A DNA stretch of 64,000 nucleotides from Rhizophagus clarus (GCA_015698045.1 BLAL01000215.1:744001-808000), one strand, 5' to 3'. Positions 1 through 12,429 are shown, counted from the first letter of the stretch. The notes: a model not told the origin generated them from the letters alone. Made by a program: numbers and translations.

Positions 1-723
1 ATTACAAAATTAATAATTATCTATAGTAGTCTATTTTTTGTATAATTGACAAGGAATTTCATTATTATTTGACAATTGTTGCGATTAGTAAGTTATTTTA
101 ACTGTAATAGTAAAAAAAAAAAATCAAAAAAATAACTGCTCAGGTCACACAAAAATCATGTGTGTGCATTTGTAGGAAATTGTTTTAATGATCGGTAATG
201 TGAAGCGGCGACCGATTAGTAATGCAATAATACTGACTTTAATTTCTAATCATCTGAATGATAACGAAAAATAAATATAAAAGGCTTATCGCAATTAAAT
301 GGTGAACTCGTTTAGGGAGAATATTATTAATGAAAAACAATTTTCTAGGATAAATTGACAAACTATTTGACCTTGCGATTTAAAATTTCAACAAATCAGC
401 TCTTCCTGTCATTTATGATTTATCATAAAGAGACCATTAGTTAATAAATTGGTAAAAATTCAAAATATCGGCCCTCAGAAATACATAAAAATTGGACGTG
501 GACAAATTTTAATAGATTGTACAATTTATTAATATACAGATGTGTAGATATTATACGAGGGCTTTGAGGCTAGAGAATAAATTGAGAGTATTACCTGAAT
601 AGTCATATATTGATTATATTATATGCCGAAAATACTTAACAAAGGTCAATACGCAAACACTTTAATTATATAAGAGAAATTCGAAAAAAAATGAATTATA
701 GTAAATAAATAATTCAGAATCAG
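1..723. other. AT-rich intergenic DNA
   Basis: No open reading frame, tandem array or inverted repeat that I can support. The sequence is strongly AT-rich with short poly-A runs. Confidence 0.5.
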
Positions 724-1197
724 TCAGCGTTGGGAGCCAATTTTTTTTAATTCTTTTAATATTTCCTCAATTCTTCTTCTTTTTTTATCTTCATCTAGAA
801 GTGCTTCCAATTCCTCATCACTAAGCTCCTTACTTAATTCGATCTTTGCCGTTTCATCATTGTCACTTTTATAGACATTTAATAAACCATATAAGTTTCT
901 TTTGCCAACTTTAGCCTTAGCCGAATTGAGTGATTTCTCCAAAGAGTATAATTCTGAGTATAATAGATTTTGGTACGAAAGTTCTTCGACTTGAGCTGTA
1001 AGTTCCCCCAATTTTTGCTGAAAATGCTCTTCATTTCCCCGAAATGTTTTTAATAATTCCTTTTTCAAACCAATTTTCTCTTTTTGAAGTTGTCTTCCCT
1101 TTTTGTAATTATCATTTAATATCTGACGTGAAATTTCTTCTTTTTCCTTTTCTTCTTCATGAATTATTATTTGAGGACTCGGTGTTCTTTTTTCCAT
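724..1197 (-). CDS. Coiled-coil protein, C-terminal part
   Basis: 157-residue ORF, Lys/Glu-rich and almost entirely helical in character. An N-terminal heptad-like stretch (residues 10-95) and an acidic/basic C-terminal segment indicate a coiled coil. Its start overlaps the end of the ORF at 1167-2267 by 31 bp in another frame, right at an A-rich run, so the two are probably one gene split by a frameshift or a missed intron. No enzyme motif is visible. It may be a structural or scaffold protein; the function is unknown. Confidence 0.5.
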   Translation of the reverse strand: MEKRTPSPQIIIHEEEKEKEEISRQILNDNYKKGRQLQKEKIGLKKELLKTFRGNEEHFQQKLGELTAQVEELSYQNLLYSELYSLEKSLNSAKAKVGKRNLYGLLNVYKSDNDETAKIELSKELSDEELEALLDEDKKRRRIEEILKELKKIGSQR

Positions 1198-2267
1198 CTA
1201 TTTTCCTTTCTTCTGTTACGCATTTCTTGAATTTTTAGACGCTTATCGAATAAAATTTTCTTCTTGTCAGTAACCTCTTTTAGTTCTTTTTCATTCTTGC
1301 GTAATTTTTCCTCAATTGATCTACTTTCTTCGGTTTTTTCAGCTAGTTCTTTTTCCAAGAGCTTTAATTTTTCAGCTAATTCGTTTAAATTAACAGAAGG
1401 AATTGGTCCCAATAACCTCTCTCTTTCTTTCCTTAAATGATTAATTTGCTCTTGTAAGATTTCTACCTCTTGAATTAATTGGGATCTTCTTTTTAATAAC
1501 TCATCTTCCTGTTTTTCCAGTTCTTCCAATTGAATTTCTTCTTGCTTCAGTAAACTTTCTAGATTCCGTTCAAAATTATCAAATGAATTAAATAATACCT
1601 GCCATCTTTGACCAGTTTTAGTTTCTCTATTTGGTTCCAACAATTGCTTTAGACAGTTAAATTTATTTCTTAGATTATTACCGGCATTTTCTAAATCACT
1701 CTCCAGCCATGACAACATTTTTTCTTTATAGAAAAGGGCGCATGCATCAACTGAATCAAGAATAGTACCTGTAAGTTCTGCTGTTACTCTTGCTGTTAAT
1801 TCTATTAATCTTTCTTTATCATCTATTTTTGATTCTAATCTTCTATTAAAAGTATTTGTTTCACTTTCTTTTAATTTTGTCGTTTTTTGTAATTCTCTAT
1901 CACTTTCTTCAAATAAATTAATAATATCATTATCTACCCCCACCATTTCTTCTAACATTCTAATTTCTTCTTTTAACTCTTTAACTATTTCTCCATGTTC
2001 TTGATTTAACCCTCTTAAATTTTTTTCTAAATATGCTATTTCATTTTCTAACCTTTTTCTGTCCTCTTCTTCTTGATTGATTAGTTCTAATTTAATCCTA
2101 GGTGTTTCCACATGTTCCCTCATTTCATTTTCCAATTTCTCCAACTGAATTATTTTATCAGTTATCTCTTTGTAACTAGGTTTTTGAAAAGCTTTTAGAA
2201 AATCTTCAGCAGCCAAATATTCGTTTTCCAGTAAATTTTCTATTTTTTCTTTTGGCCCCGGCCCCAA
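1167..2267 (-). CDS. Long coiled-coil protein, central part
   Basis: 366-residue ORF made almost wholly of charged heptads (long runs of Glu, Lys, Leu and Arg), typical of an extended parallel coiled coil of the myosin-tail, golgin or kinetochore type. There is no signal peptide, no membrane segment and no catalytic motif. The reading frame stays open upstream of the first Met, and a good acceptor-like TTTCAG lies about 20 bp upstream, so the true start is probably in an upstream exon. With the flanking ORFs it forms a run of three same-strand ORFs in different frames. I infer one gene with introns or frameshifts, but cannot say which. Confidence 0.55.
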   Translation of the reverse strand: MGPGPKEKIENLLENEYLAAEDFLKAFQKPSYKEITDKIIQLEKLENEMREHVETPRIKLELINQEEEDRKRLENEIAYLEKNLRGLNQEHGEIVKELKEEIRMLEEMVGVDNDIINLFEESDRELQKTTKLKESETNTFNRRLESKIDDKERLIELTARVTAELTGTILDSVDACALFYKEKMLSWLESDLENAGNNLRNKFNCLKQLLEPNRETKTGQRWQVLFNSFDNFERNLESLLKQEEIQLEELEKQEDELLKRRSQLIQEVEILQEQINHLRKERERLLGPIPSVNLNELAEKLKLLEKELAEKTEESRSIEEKLRKNEKELKEVTDKKKILFDKRLKIQEMRNRRKENRWKKEHRVLK

Positions 2268-2269
2268 TA

Positions 2270-2455
2270 TTATTTTATTACTTCTGAAAGAAGGTTTATT
2301 TTCCTCTCGTAAGCTTCTAAATCAACTGCTTTTTTCTTACCAACAACTACGTCGAATACTTCTGTTCCTTTTCCAATTACACTATTACTGGAAAAACCTA
2401 TTGGTATTGGTGGAGTAATCATCCCTAAAGTTGAAGGCAAACTTTTAGAGAGCAT
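2270..2455 (-). CDS. Probable 5' exon of the coiled-coil gene
   Basis: 61-residue ORF beginning with a Ser/Pro/Gly-rich N-terminus (residues 1-30) and turning helical at the end. It contains a donor-like GTAAGA followed 57 nt later by TTTCAG. Splicing these keeps the same frame and still meets the stop, so the model does not close. It is best read as the N-terminal region of the gene at 724-2267. Confidence is limited because no splice choice joins it cleanly to the next frame. Confidence 0.35.
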   Translation of the reverse strand: MLSKSLPSTLGMITPPIPIGFSSNSVIGKGTEVFDVVVGKKKAVDLEAYERKINLLSEVIK

Positions 2456-2687
2456 AATTGTAGCTTTTATTATTACATTTTCTATTTATTTCTTGTTTTG
2501 TTTTTTTCTTTTGGTAATGACATTGTAATATTATATTCTTAACAGTCAAGAGACTAATAGATATTGTTAAACGCGAAATTTTTTTCATGGTTAAAAATCT
2601 TTGTGCACCAAATGAGAAAAAATAATAATTGATCTTAATCGTTTGATCTTTTGTTTATCCGCAGATCTGCATAATCGATTAAACCAC

Positions 2688-4477
2688 CCCAGTCGCACCG
2701 AAAAAATTTCGTAGTCACGTGATATTTGGCCCGCATTACGGAATTATGCACTAACACGTGAAAGTGTCCGGTGACGACAATTAAATTTTGAATAAATATG
2801 ATGAAAACAGCGGAGGGGTGTGACAGGACCCCGGATAATTATAATAAAGGTCACATCCGCAGTACTAATTAAAAATCCAATGAAATATACATAAATTTTG
2901 CCATATAAATATACAATCATATGACCTTCTATTGTATTACAAATATCCACTTTTATCATATAACCTCAGTAAATTTTAATGAAAAAAAAAGATTTTGTAT
3001 TAAAAAATATGGATTATATTATTTTTAAACTGAAATTAGCAAGAATTTCTCTATTAGATTTAATTTTATAATTTATAATTTTATAACTGTTATAATCTCT
3101 GCAGAATATGCATTACTTGTATTACTTTCAAAATTATTTAATAAAGACCAAATAATTTTTTTAAAAAGATTATATTTATGATTTACTACATAAAGTAATC
3201 CTTTGCTAATATTTAATTCTTTTTACATTATATTACTTCTTTTATTGTTAGAATTCTTAAATAAAAGAATAAAAGTTATAAAGATCTGCCATTCATAAAC
3301 ATTTAATAAAAATAAAAATAAAAAAGCGTTAGTTACATTCTTAAATCAAATTGTTAAGAAAAACATCTTTCTTTTCAAAGTTATGTCAGAAAATTTAAAT
3401 CCAATCCTACAAAATAGGCAAAAAAAAATGTTAGTAATGTTCTCAAATAAAATTATTAAAGAACATCTTTTTCTTTATCATCCATTAAAAAAATTGCCCT
3501 TTTAAATTTTACCTATTATTCTCTTTTCGAATTTATTTCTAAGTCAAGAAATCCAAATTTGTTCCTACAAAAAAGAAACAAAAAAGAATATTGGTAACAT
3601 TCTTAAACCAAATTATTAAAGAACATCCTTCCCTTTATCACCTATTAAAGAAATTATCTTTCTTCAAATTTATCTATTAAAAAATTATTTCTCTTTTCAA
3701 ATTTATTTCCAAGTCAAAAGATCCTAATTCATTTCTACAAAAATAAATAAAATAAAAAGAACATCAATAATGTTCTTAAAATAAAAAAAAAAATAATAAG
3801 TTTAGTAGCTTACTCATTTTCATAGTTCAAGAAAATGAAAATCAAAACTTACCTACCTAAAATAATTTGCAAATCTGCAATTACATAACTCTGTATTCTG
3901 TAATATTAACATTTTGACATATTTTGGCAATTTAAACATGATGCCAAAACTAAATTTCAATCCAACATATTTTGTAATGATGTAATAAAAAGCTACAAAC
4001 TATAAATACTAAATATATAGAGAAGAAAATGACTGGAACTATTTCTAGAAAAAAAAGCAATTAGTTATTTCTTGCTTAAACAATTTAATACATAAAAAAA
4101 AATAGAAAAAATCTTAAATTAGTGTTAAATTTGATCTAGAAAAAAATCAATGTATGATATCCATATTAATTTATGGCATTATAGTATGGTATTACAGCAT
4201 TATAGTCAAAATATACACTTTATAATAAAGCATTACATATGACCTTAAATATTTATCCAAAATTATATACTTTTTTTACTGTAACCTAATTTAGTGATAC
4301 TCTATTTTTGCATGTAACCTTTACTCAAAATACCCATTTTTTCATATGACCTTCCCGTTAAAAATGCAAAATTTTTTGCATATGACCTTTATTATAATTA
4401 ACCGGGGTCCTGGTGTGACGATGTGAAGATTAAAATTGCAGTCACGTGACTGCGAAATTTTTGTCGGTGCGACTGGG
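2688..4477. mobile_element. 1.8 kb TIR element, non-autonomous
   Basis: The left end (2688-2720) and the reverse complement of the right end (4445-4477) share CCCAGTCGCACCGA followed by TTTCG and AGTCACGTGA. Further in, both arms share a GGACCCCGG block and then AATTATAATAAAGGTCA. The imperfect terminal inverted repeat is therefore about 100-170 bp. The interior is AT-rich and holds no transposase ORF, so this is a non-autonomous DNA transposon. The right end abuts a broken gene (4480-4894). I could not recognise a clean target-site duplication: the flanks are AAACCAC on the left and CTAGTGC on the right. Confidence 0.8.
3290..3790. repeat. Degenerate tandem repeat, about 3 units of 150-180 bp
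   Basis: Three successive units each carry an A-rich run, a short palindrome-like GTTAGTAATGTTCT motif, then AAATTATTAAAGAACATC and an 'AAGTCAA..AATCC' segment. Similar triplicated units recur at 12430-12760 and 55550-55870, so it belongs to a dispersed family. It lies inside the 1.8 kb TIR element. Confidence 0.6.
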
Positions 4478-4479
4478 CT

Positions 4480-4894
4480 AGTGCGTCTGAATTTACCAAA
4501 TTGATTCACCTGCAAATCATATTGATGGAATCCCATCCACTTATCAGTTTCAATGCTGATACATACCCCAATGTTCTCCATTAAAGGAAATTTCTCTACT
4601 TGCCCACTAATCCATTATATCAGTACACACCTTTCGCCAATTGACAAGTGATGTATTCCAAAGATACGCAAGTTGATTGCAAGAATAGCAGATAGCCATT
4701 CCACATTTTGGGGAGTATTCTCGTCCATCAACAAGATATGGCCTTGCTTTGTGAGCATAAAAGCAATCTTTCCTATTTTTCCACTCAGCCATAATGTGGC
4801 GCAAACAAGTATATTCGACATATTCCTCATATTCCTCATAGGTACCACTAAAACCACTAAAACCATTTAGTAAAGATTTAGACACAAAAGACAT
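4480..4894 (-). pseudogene. Cys-rich anonymous protein, truncated by TIR element
   Basis: The first frame (4894 to about 4607) encodes 95 residues with paired cysteines, including a CGMAICYSC segment suggestive of a small zinc-binding fold. The match to the expected protein then continues in another frame (4581 downwards: an IETDKWMGFHQYD segment), so there is a frameshift near 4600. The sequence runs directly into the right terminus of the TIR element at 4477, where homology stops. I associate this Cys-rich type with expanded glomeromycete families, but that is recall, not a search. Function unknown. Confidence 0.5.
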
Positions 4895-5152
4895 ACTTGA
4901 ATATAGCTATTTACAGCGATTTTATTGATTTATAGATGATTTAGCAAGATTAAATCCAAATTAATTTTTACATGAAGTGATGATTAACAATATACAGTAT
5001 CGTGACACACTTGTGACGCAGAAGCATTTTTTACAATGATGTAATATGCAGACTTAAGTGAACTTTAGCATTACAGAATTAATATCTAGAATTAAAATTA
5101 TGAAAATAACGTAACATATAATTAATAATTTTGATCATGTTAATGATATTCT

Positions 5153-6365
5153 TTACTTCTTTGTGTTCTTTTTCTTCTTCAAGTTCCTTGTTTTCTTTCT
5201 AGCACTTATACCTAGAAAAAATGGATTAAAGTGAAAATTACCAGTAATTAGATACACAAATATTTGCCATAGCATTCTTTTGTATACATACCAGGTTCCA
5301 TAAAATATTCATATACAATTCCATCCTTCACAAACCACGCCAGATCTTTCTCTTTTTCTTCATTGATACGTTTTGGAATTTCTTCAAGAGAATTTGCAAG
5401 TGGATATATAAATTGATTCATATCTTCCCACAGAAAAACGCGCCCATAACAATCTAAAAATAACATTCCATAATCAACCTCCCCGATAATGATTATGTGG
5501 TTGAAGCCGAATTCTGCAACACTCGCAATATAGTAGTCTAGTTTTTTTGGATCACTCTCGATGTCAATGAGATCTTCGCGACCAATGGAAGTTGCAATTT
5601 TGTGTTGTTGAGATTTATTTTTAAACGTATCAACTAAGGTATAGTGTGTATCGTTATATTTCGATTTTTCTTTATCATTTCTCGTACATGCTGGCATAAC
5701 AAACATAGATCCTTCGTTGTTAAATCCTTGAGGCTGATTGTGCGCGTGAACAAATCGACAGTTTTCCGACGGGAATTCTGTCGTCCACTCCATGCCTCCC
5801 AGCACACCGATTCTGAGCAATTCCCCAATCTGTGTTTGCACACGAGTTTTTCCTTTTTGCTTAAAACCTTGTCCTCTGCCCATTTCAACGTCCTCATATT
5901 GTTCACTCTTGATATCGATGACTCCACATTCATTGGTGTTAAGCATCGGATTGATGCACCGTAAATATATCTCACAACCTTCCCCTTTCTTTTCGAAGTT
6001 TCTTTCGAGTATGTCACGTTCACCGTTGCTGGATGCAACTTCTCTACCGGTTGCATGTTTCTTATTGCTCTGGCCAAGGCTTCCAGGTTTTCTTCGAGAT
6101 ATCTGATCTGTTCTTCCACTGTTTGTCTGCTGGAGGGTCGATGCGCGTAAGTCCAAAGAACGCTGTAAGCATCGTATATCGTAATAATCTGAACTGGTTG
6201 AAAATTGGGTAAGACTATCGTCTTTCCTGTGGGGCCGAAAGGAGTCATCTCTCCGTGATCCCTAAATAAAATGTAATGTTAATAGATTTGAGCATTTTCC
6301 TTCAGTATAATCTCTTTCCTTACCTGAAGGGCACTATAAAGTTCGATATCATTTGTTTCTGCCAT
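5153..6365 (-). CDS. Intact three-exon gene, anonymous 356-aa protein
   Basis: Exons (minus): 6365-6324, 6261-5292 and 5211-5153; introns of 62 and 80 nt. Both introns have GT-AG ends (GTAAGG..TTTAG and GTATGT..TTCTAG), and the phases join without any stop, giving 356 aa that starts MAETNDIELYS. The N-terminal third is polar, the centre is mixed, and a hydrophobic patch (about residues 255-290, HIIIIGEVDYGMLFLDCYGR) precedes an acidic tail. The last exon encodes a very basic Lys/Arg-rich end that could be a nuclear localisation signal. A competing frame at 5634-6248 is a shadow. No known domain recognised; I believe it belongs to an expanded Rhizophagus-type family of unknown role. Confidence 0.7.
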
Positions 6366-7080
6366 TCTTCTTTTAGGGTATCTAGAAAAGTGAATGGACT
6401 TTACAAAGATAAAATTTCTCTAATACTTTTTTGCTAAATAAAAATAAATAAAAAAAAAAACTTGTTGTCAACTTTGTTACATACATAAATCGTATTTGAT
6501 TAATAATAAAAATCTTGATAAGAAAGATAAGAAAGATAAGAAAGATAAGTTTGAAAGATTTTTATAATCATATTCATGTGATAATGATGCAAATATGATG
6601 TATTTCCACATGTAGTTATTGAGTATGATATAACCTCCGACGTTGTATAGTATAGTATAGTAAGTAAAGACTAACTATACTTGGTATAGAGATATCCCAG
6701 TTAAACGATATTGAGTGATAATCTATACTGTATATACTGTATAGTGGCAAATTACCTATAATAAAAATTCTTTTTATTATTTATTTATGCACAAGTTAAT
6801 ACAAATAATATAATCTAAACAATAAAATATTAAAATCCATTAAATTTAAAACACCGAATAATAAATTTAATAAAATAATTATTTAAGCAACGCTATCATT
6901 TATTTGAAATATGTTTTTTTTTTTGTGTTGCACTCCTTTTTTAATAAAAAAAAAAAAATACCGGTCTCATTAAAAAGTAAAATTATTTAATTGATAATTA
7001 TCATATCAGTACCATATTATAATAAAACCATTATCATTTATTGAAAATTATAAATTTATATTAACATTTATTTAAATCAA
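6366..7080. other. AT-rich spacer with microsatellites
   Basis: No gene seen. It holds a short microsatellite of about four GAAAGATAA units (6515-6550) and TATAG/ATACTG-rich simple sequence (6645-6750). Confidence 0.5.
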
Positions 7081-7087
7081 CGTCATC

Positions 7088-9101
7088 TTAATTGATTTTT
7101 AAAGCTAATTTTGCTTTTTCATTAGCGATTTCAATAGCCTCTACCTTGGCAGCTGCTTTTCTCAAAGCTATATTCCGTTCTCTTAAATTCATTCTTCGCT
7201 CTTCTATTTCAAGTTCTAAACGTAAATGTCTCTCTTCAGTATCAATCTTTTTTGATCGTGAATTATCATTTTCAAATTCATAATCATTTTCATCCATAGA
7301 TTGAATCTTAGATGAATTGGATCGGCTATATGAAATTTTTATCTTCATGATTTTGTTTTCTGTAAATTAAATAATATTAGTTTTTTAAGTTAAATATTAA
7401 ATTTCAAATCAAAAATTTACCTTTTCGATTTATTGCAAGTAATTGCCTTTTAACTTGACTTTTATCTCGTTTTGTATAAGGCACGGCAGAATAAATTACT
7501 TTTAAATGATGTTCATCTAATTTTCGACCTCTAAATTTAAAAAAAAAATATTTAATATAAATTAATTAATTAAAAATTTTTTTATACAACACATATTAAA
7601 TACAAACCGTAAAATAGCCGATAAAAGTTTTAACTGTTTTCCAGTTCTATTAACTAACGAATGCGCAGCCTCTGCCGTATTAGTATTGTCTACATACCTG
7701 ATACCGATTCCAAATTTCAACATCCATTAATGATGCAGATGAATTTATGGATGCCAGAATATAAGGTTTGATAATAATCAACCCAATCTAATTAAATAAT
7801 AAAATTAGTTTTTTTTAGTAAAGAAAAAAAATATATAAAATCAAATTTTTTGTGAGATATCTTTTATGCTAACTTCAAATTTTTCAATATCTGAAAAGTG
7901 AAAAAATCTCATCTAATTCTACTTTACTTGTTGCTTTTAGTAATGAAATCATCTTTTTCTTAACTTGATCACTAAAATGTTTATTATGCAGATTTCTAAA
8001 ATAAAATAAACAAATAAATAATAATTCTAATTTTTGAAATTATTACCTTTGAAAATGTACTTGATATGACCTAAAAATATCATAATATAAATTTCCCATT
8101 TACATGTTGTATCTAAACTGTATAGAGCCAATTCCAAACCTTTCATTCAAAATCTCTTATAATACAATTCCACCCATTATCATGAATATGCTTAACTTGA
8201 ATAGGTTTTTTAGTTAATTGTTTGATAATATCAAACAAAGTTATAAATAAGCAGTAATAATCTTCTAAAGTTTTTACACTTGTATAAATCTGACAGTAAG
8301 ATAAAACAAATAAATACGTAATATTAATAAATTTCATTAATTTTTTTGGAAAATACTTAATATTTACTTACTTAAATTGTAATAGTCATCATATGAGTTT
8401 ATTTTGAACTTATTAATATCATTTTTAACACATTTAAATGACAAATCAATTTGAAACATTCAAAGTATTGTAATAATTGTGCTTGGTTTTCAAGCACATA
8501 TATAATAAAAACAAATCCATCTTCAAAAAAATCTAAATAAAAATTGATAATTAAATTAAATTGTTATAATAATCAAGCCAAATAAAATAAAAAGCTTACT
8601 AATTTTATGAACATAATTATAAAAATCAAATTGTTTTACTATATATATTTTGAAAAACTTCTAAAATATGTTGTCTAAAAGGATATAGGTTTTTGTATAT
8701 TTTTGCAATAAGATAATGTAATCTATTAATATTGTTTAATGACATATGAATTTCTTGAAGAGTTTCTTATTAAAATATGCTTTTAGCATATTTTCTAAAA
8801 ATAATTGTAAGTTTTAATTAATTATTTTAAAGATAAGTAACTGATTATTATTAGTATTATCTTGAATTATTAATCTAGATATTACTACATTATTATTTTC
8901 AATTATTTCTTTAATCATTATTTGCAAATTATTTTTGATATTATTAGAGATTCTTTCAGAAAGTGATAGTGGATGATTATGTATTTCAATACAAATAAGC
9001 ACAATAAATAAGCATTTTTGTAAATCATTGAAAATAATCTTATTTATTTTAACATTATATGATTTATCTACAATTTTACTTTTAATACATAACACTACCA
9101 T
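7088..9101 (-). pseudogene. Degenerate MULE-like (FAR1-type) transposase gene
   Basis: Read on the minus strand, fragments appear in the expected order. 9101-8814 has an N-terminal block with an HNHP motif. About 8760-8640 has a SLNNINRLHYLI block. 8337-8143 has a KHIHDNGWNCIIRD block. Then come pieces around 8100-7740. Last is a C-terminal region (7720-7088) whose three exons still splice in frame: two introns with GT..AG, joins at about 7615/7538 and 7432/7370. The C-terminus is a charged coiled coil. There are many stops and frameshifts between blocks. Assignment to a MULE/FAR1-like family rests on the block order and the HNHP motif. I did not see a full DDE catalytic triad. Confidence 0.5.
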
Positions 9102-9930
9102 TATATTGGTAAATATAAATTTAAAAATACTAAATTAATACAATAAAAAATATATTCAATTAATTAATTATTAATATATAAAAAATATACTACTTTTTTT
9201 TGTTCTAGAACTTTTTGAAATAATAGTAAAATATTGGTTTATATTGTATTTTATTTTTAAATAAAAAAAAAAATATTTAATCAATTAATAAAATTAAAAT
9301 CAAATAAAATATACTATCTATAATAACTTTACTATTAAATAATTTGCATAATAAATCAATATCAATTTTTTAAGTATCAACTTCTATATATTTACTATGC
9401 CATTTTTTTTAAAGTTTATAATTAGTATATTTAATAATCTAACAATATTTATAGGACTTTTTTTCCAATAAATATATAAGTTTAGATTTTTCAGAATAAA
9501 TAATACCATTTTATTTAAATTTATATTATAAATCTTAAGTAATAAAGTATGTACTATAATTAAATAAAAAATTAATTAATTAAATTTGATTAATCAAGTT
9601 TAAATTAAAAATACTTATATGTATGTGTAATTCTTTTTACTATTTTGATCATTATTTTTATTAATTGCTGATCTGGCTAAAATCAGCACTTTCATAAGAC
9701 CTGAACATTACTAATACAACTTTTTTCTCAAAATGTAGCTTTCAATGAGATCTACAAATTAAAAAAATGTTTATCCCAATTAATTAAATAGATAGCGAAA
9801 TATCTTAGCAAATTGGCTTAATTTTAAGAAAAATGAGTAAAAAAAAAAATGTAAGTTATTTTAGTAATGTCTGGATCCTACTTTCATTATATTAAAATTT
9901 AGAGAAATGTTTTGTACTTAATTAGTCACA
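9102..9930. other. AT-rich gene-free DNA
   Basis: Very AT-rich, rich in stops in all frames. No repeat structure or coding signal that I can support. Confidence 0.5.
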
Positions 9931-10785
9931 AATAAGCAAACACTAGAATTATAAAATTTTATTTGTGATTTGTAGAAATTAATTCATATATATAAAAAAA
10001 ACTTAGTTAAGAAAAAAGAATATATTAAAAAAAATTGTATATTTATTATTGTAAAAAATGAGTTTATATTGTAAAACTGTAGTTTTTTATCTTATTTCTC
10101 ACTTTTTTTATGATTGATAAACATTAAAATTATGAAAGCTTATTTATATATTGCATAAATCATATAATATATAAAAAAAAAAGGTATTGAAAAATTATAA
10201 TAAATTAAAAAAATCTCATATTTATTATTAAAAAAATGATGCTTCATATAGTATAACGTTTATATTATACAAATAATTAGCGAAAAATAAACAAACACTA
10301 TAGTTTTAAAATTTTATCAATATACTATAAAAATTATGTTATATATATAAAAAAAACTTAAAAAAAATGAATAAAATAAAAACATCATATATTTATTAAT
10401 GAAAAAAAAGAGTTTATATTTCATATATATCAGATTTCATTTTATTTTATGTTTTTTCATAATTAGTAAACACTAAAATTATGAAAACTTATTTATATGC
10501 TATAAAAATAATAACACATATGTATAAATGCTTAAGAAAAATAAATAAGCTAAAAAACTATACATTTGCTATGGAAAAAAAATAGTTTACTATATTTACA
10601 TATATCAGGTTTTACTATTTTTTGTATTTTTTAATATTGGTAAATATTAAAATTATGAAAGTTTATTTATACACTATAAATATTATATTATATATGTAAA
10701 AAAATTCAAAAAACCATAATAAACTAAAAAAAAACATACATTATTATTCTAAAAAATGAGTTTATATTGTACAATCACCAAATTT
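9930..10785. repeat. Degenerate tandem array, about 5 units of 160-200 bp
   Basis: Successive units share AAACACTAAAATTATGAAA, then TTATTTATAT.CTATAAA, a TATATATAAAAAAA stretch, an A-rich run and GAGTTTATATT. Conservation is moderate, as in an old satellite. No coding capacity. Confidence 0.65.
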
Positions 10786-11549
10786 TATAAGAGTACTAAT
10801 TTTAGACAAATCAGTAATTAATTTGTTTATACATATCAGATTCAAAGTCTACTTCATAATGCTTAGAATTTATAAGATTAAAATTAGTAAAAAAGCAATA
10901 TTTGTTTTCTTAACATCCTTTTACATATTTTATAACAAAAATGTTACTAAAAAAAAGGTTATTACTATCATTAATAAAATATTATATCTAAAAAGTAAAA
11001 TTTTTTAGTTATTGCAATTTTCAAATTATTGAGAACTGCATCTTATCGATTATTTTATAATAAAAAAATTAAAAATACTAAAAATAACTGAAAACAGCCA
11101 AAAATTTTAAAGTTTAATATTGTATTACCTTGCATAGTATAAAAAAATGGGGCAATACGTGTAAAAAATATGTGACACAAAATTATCTTTCTGGTACATG
11201 TTATATGTTATCAGGAGGAAAGTATCTATTACTAATGCTATGCTACTTTCCTGATAAGAAATCTTAAGAGCATGTTAGATGATCACACTAACATTCATGT
11301 AATGTACTATAATACTTTTCATTAGATGATTATGCTAATGGCATTAATTCAGCATATCAGAATAAGGTTTAAATTAACTAAAAACAGTACTCTCAAACAT
11401 TAATTAAAATACAATTTTCTTCCATTAGTTAAATATAATAATTATTATTTTTATTAAAATCAAGTCAAAAGACTGAGGGTTTTCCTTCGATTACAACTTT
11501 ACAGAAACCTTAAAATTTTAGGTGATGTTAATTTGATATAAATATAATA
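10786..11549. other. AT-rich DNA with one imperfect hairpin
   Basis: No gene supported. An imperfect inverted repeat at about 11208-11265 pairs TTATCAGGAGGAAAGTA with TACTTTCCTGATAAG around a loop of about 20 nt. Confidence 0.4.
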
Positions 11550-12135
11550 TAATATTTAGGTCGTAGCGGTATCAATATTAGAGATGATATTTTTACGATA
11601 TTGATAGTATGTCATCACGATATCATTACAACTTACTGCGATGATATCGTAACAATATCTTTGTAAAGAAATATCCTATTATCGTCATTTTGATATTGCT
11701 ACTATGACGATGATTTTCAAAAAAAATTGTCACGATATTACCACAATTATTGAATGATCATTTCAATATTGCTACTATGATAATGATTTTCAACAATATT
11801 GATTTTGCGTTGTTACAATATCACCACAATTATTGCGACGATATCGTAATAATATCTTCACAAAAGGAATATCCTATCGTCATCATTTTGTTATTGCTAC
11901 TATAATAATGATTTTTAAAAAAATTAATTTTTTTAATGATATTGATTTTGTGTTGTTATGATATCATCACAATTATTGTGATGGTATCAAATGATATCTT
12001 CACAAAGAAATATCCTATTATCATCATTTTGGTGTTGCTACTATAACGATGATTTTTTAATAATATTTTAATGATATTGATTTTGCATCGTCATGATATT
12101 GCCACAAGTCATCATTTTGAAATTGCTACTATGAC
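11550..12135. repeat. GATATC/ATTGCTACTAT satellite-like array
   Basis: Repeated blocks of 'CCTATTATCGTCATTTTGAT', 'ATTGCTACTATGACGATGAT', 'GATATTGATTTTGCGTTGTT' and 'CACAATTATTGCGACGATATC' recur at irregular spacings of about 90-200 bp. The array is rich in GATATC-like palindromes and is not coding. Confidence 0.65.
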
Positions 12136-12429
12136 ATTACAATGCTTTCGTCATATGATATACATGGTTTCAATCTCGATCAGATAATCTTTTTTTAAAA
12201 ATATTTATAAACGATCTAATTGCATTTATTAAAAAACTGATATACCGTATATTTATATTAGTAAACAAACTAAGTATTTCTTTTTGAATTATTAAATATT
12301 TATCATTAGAAAATTTAGTCACAAATAAGAACATATGATAATAATAATAATTAGTTTTCGGAATATAGAATCGCGCATGAATGCATATTTATTAAAAAAA
12401 CTTTTGTCTTTTAACTGGTTTATCCAAAA

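Noticed and set aside
2744-2959. 71-aa minus ORF inside the TIR element
   Set aside because: It covers the left inverted repeat arm and AT-rich interior; no recognisable content.
5634-6248. 204-aa minus-strand ORF overlapping the three-exon gene
   Set aside because: It lies in another frame of exon 2. The spliced model in the alternative frame has correct introns at both ends and a longer coherent product.
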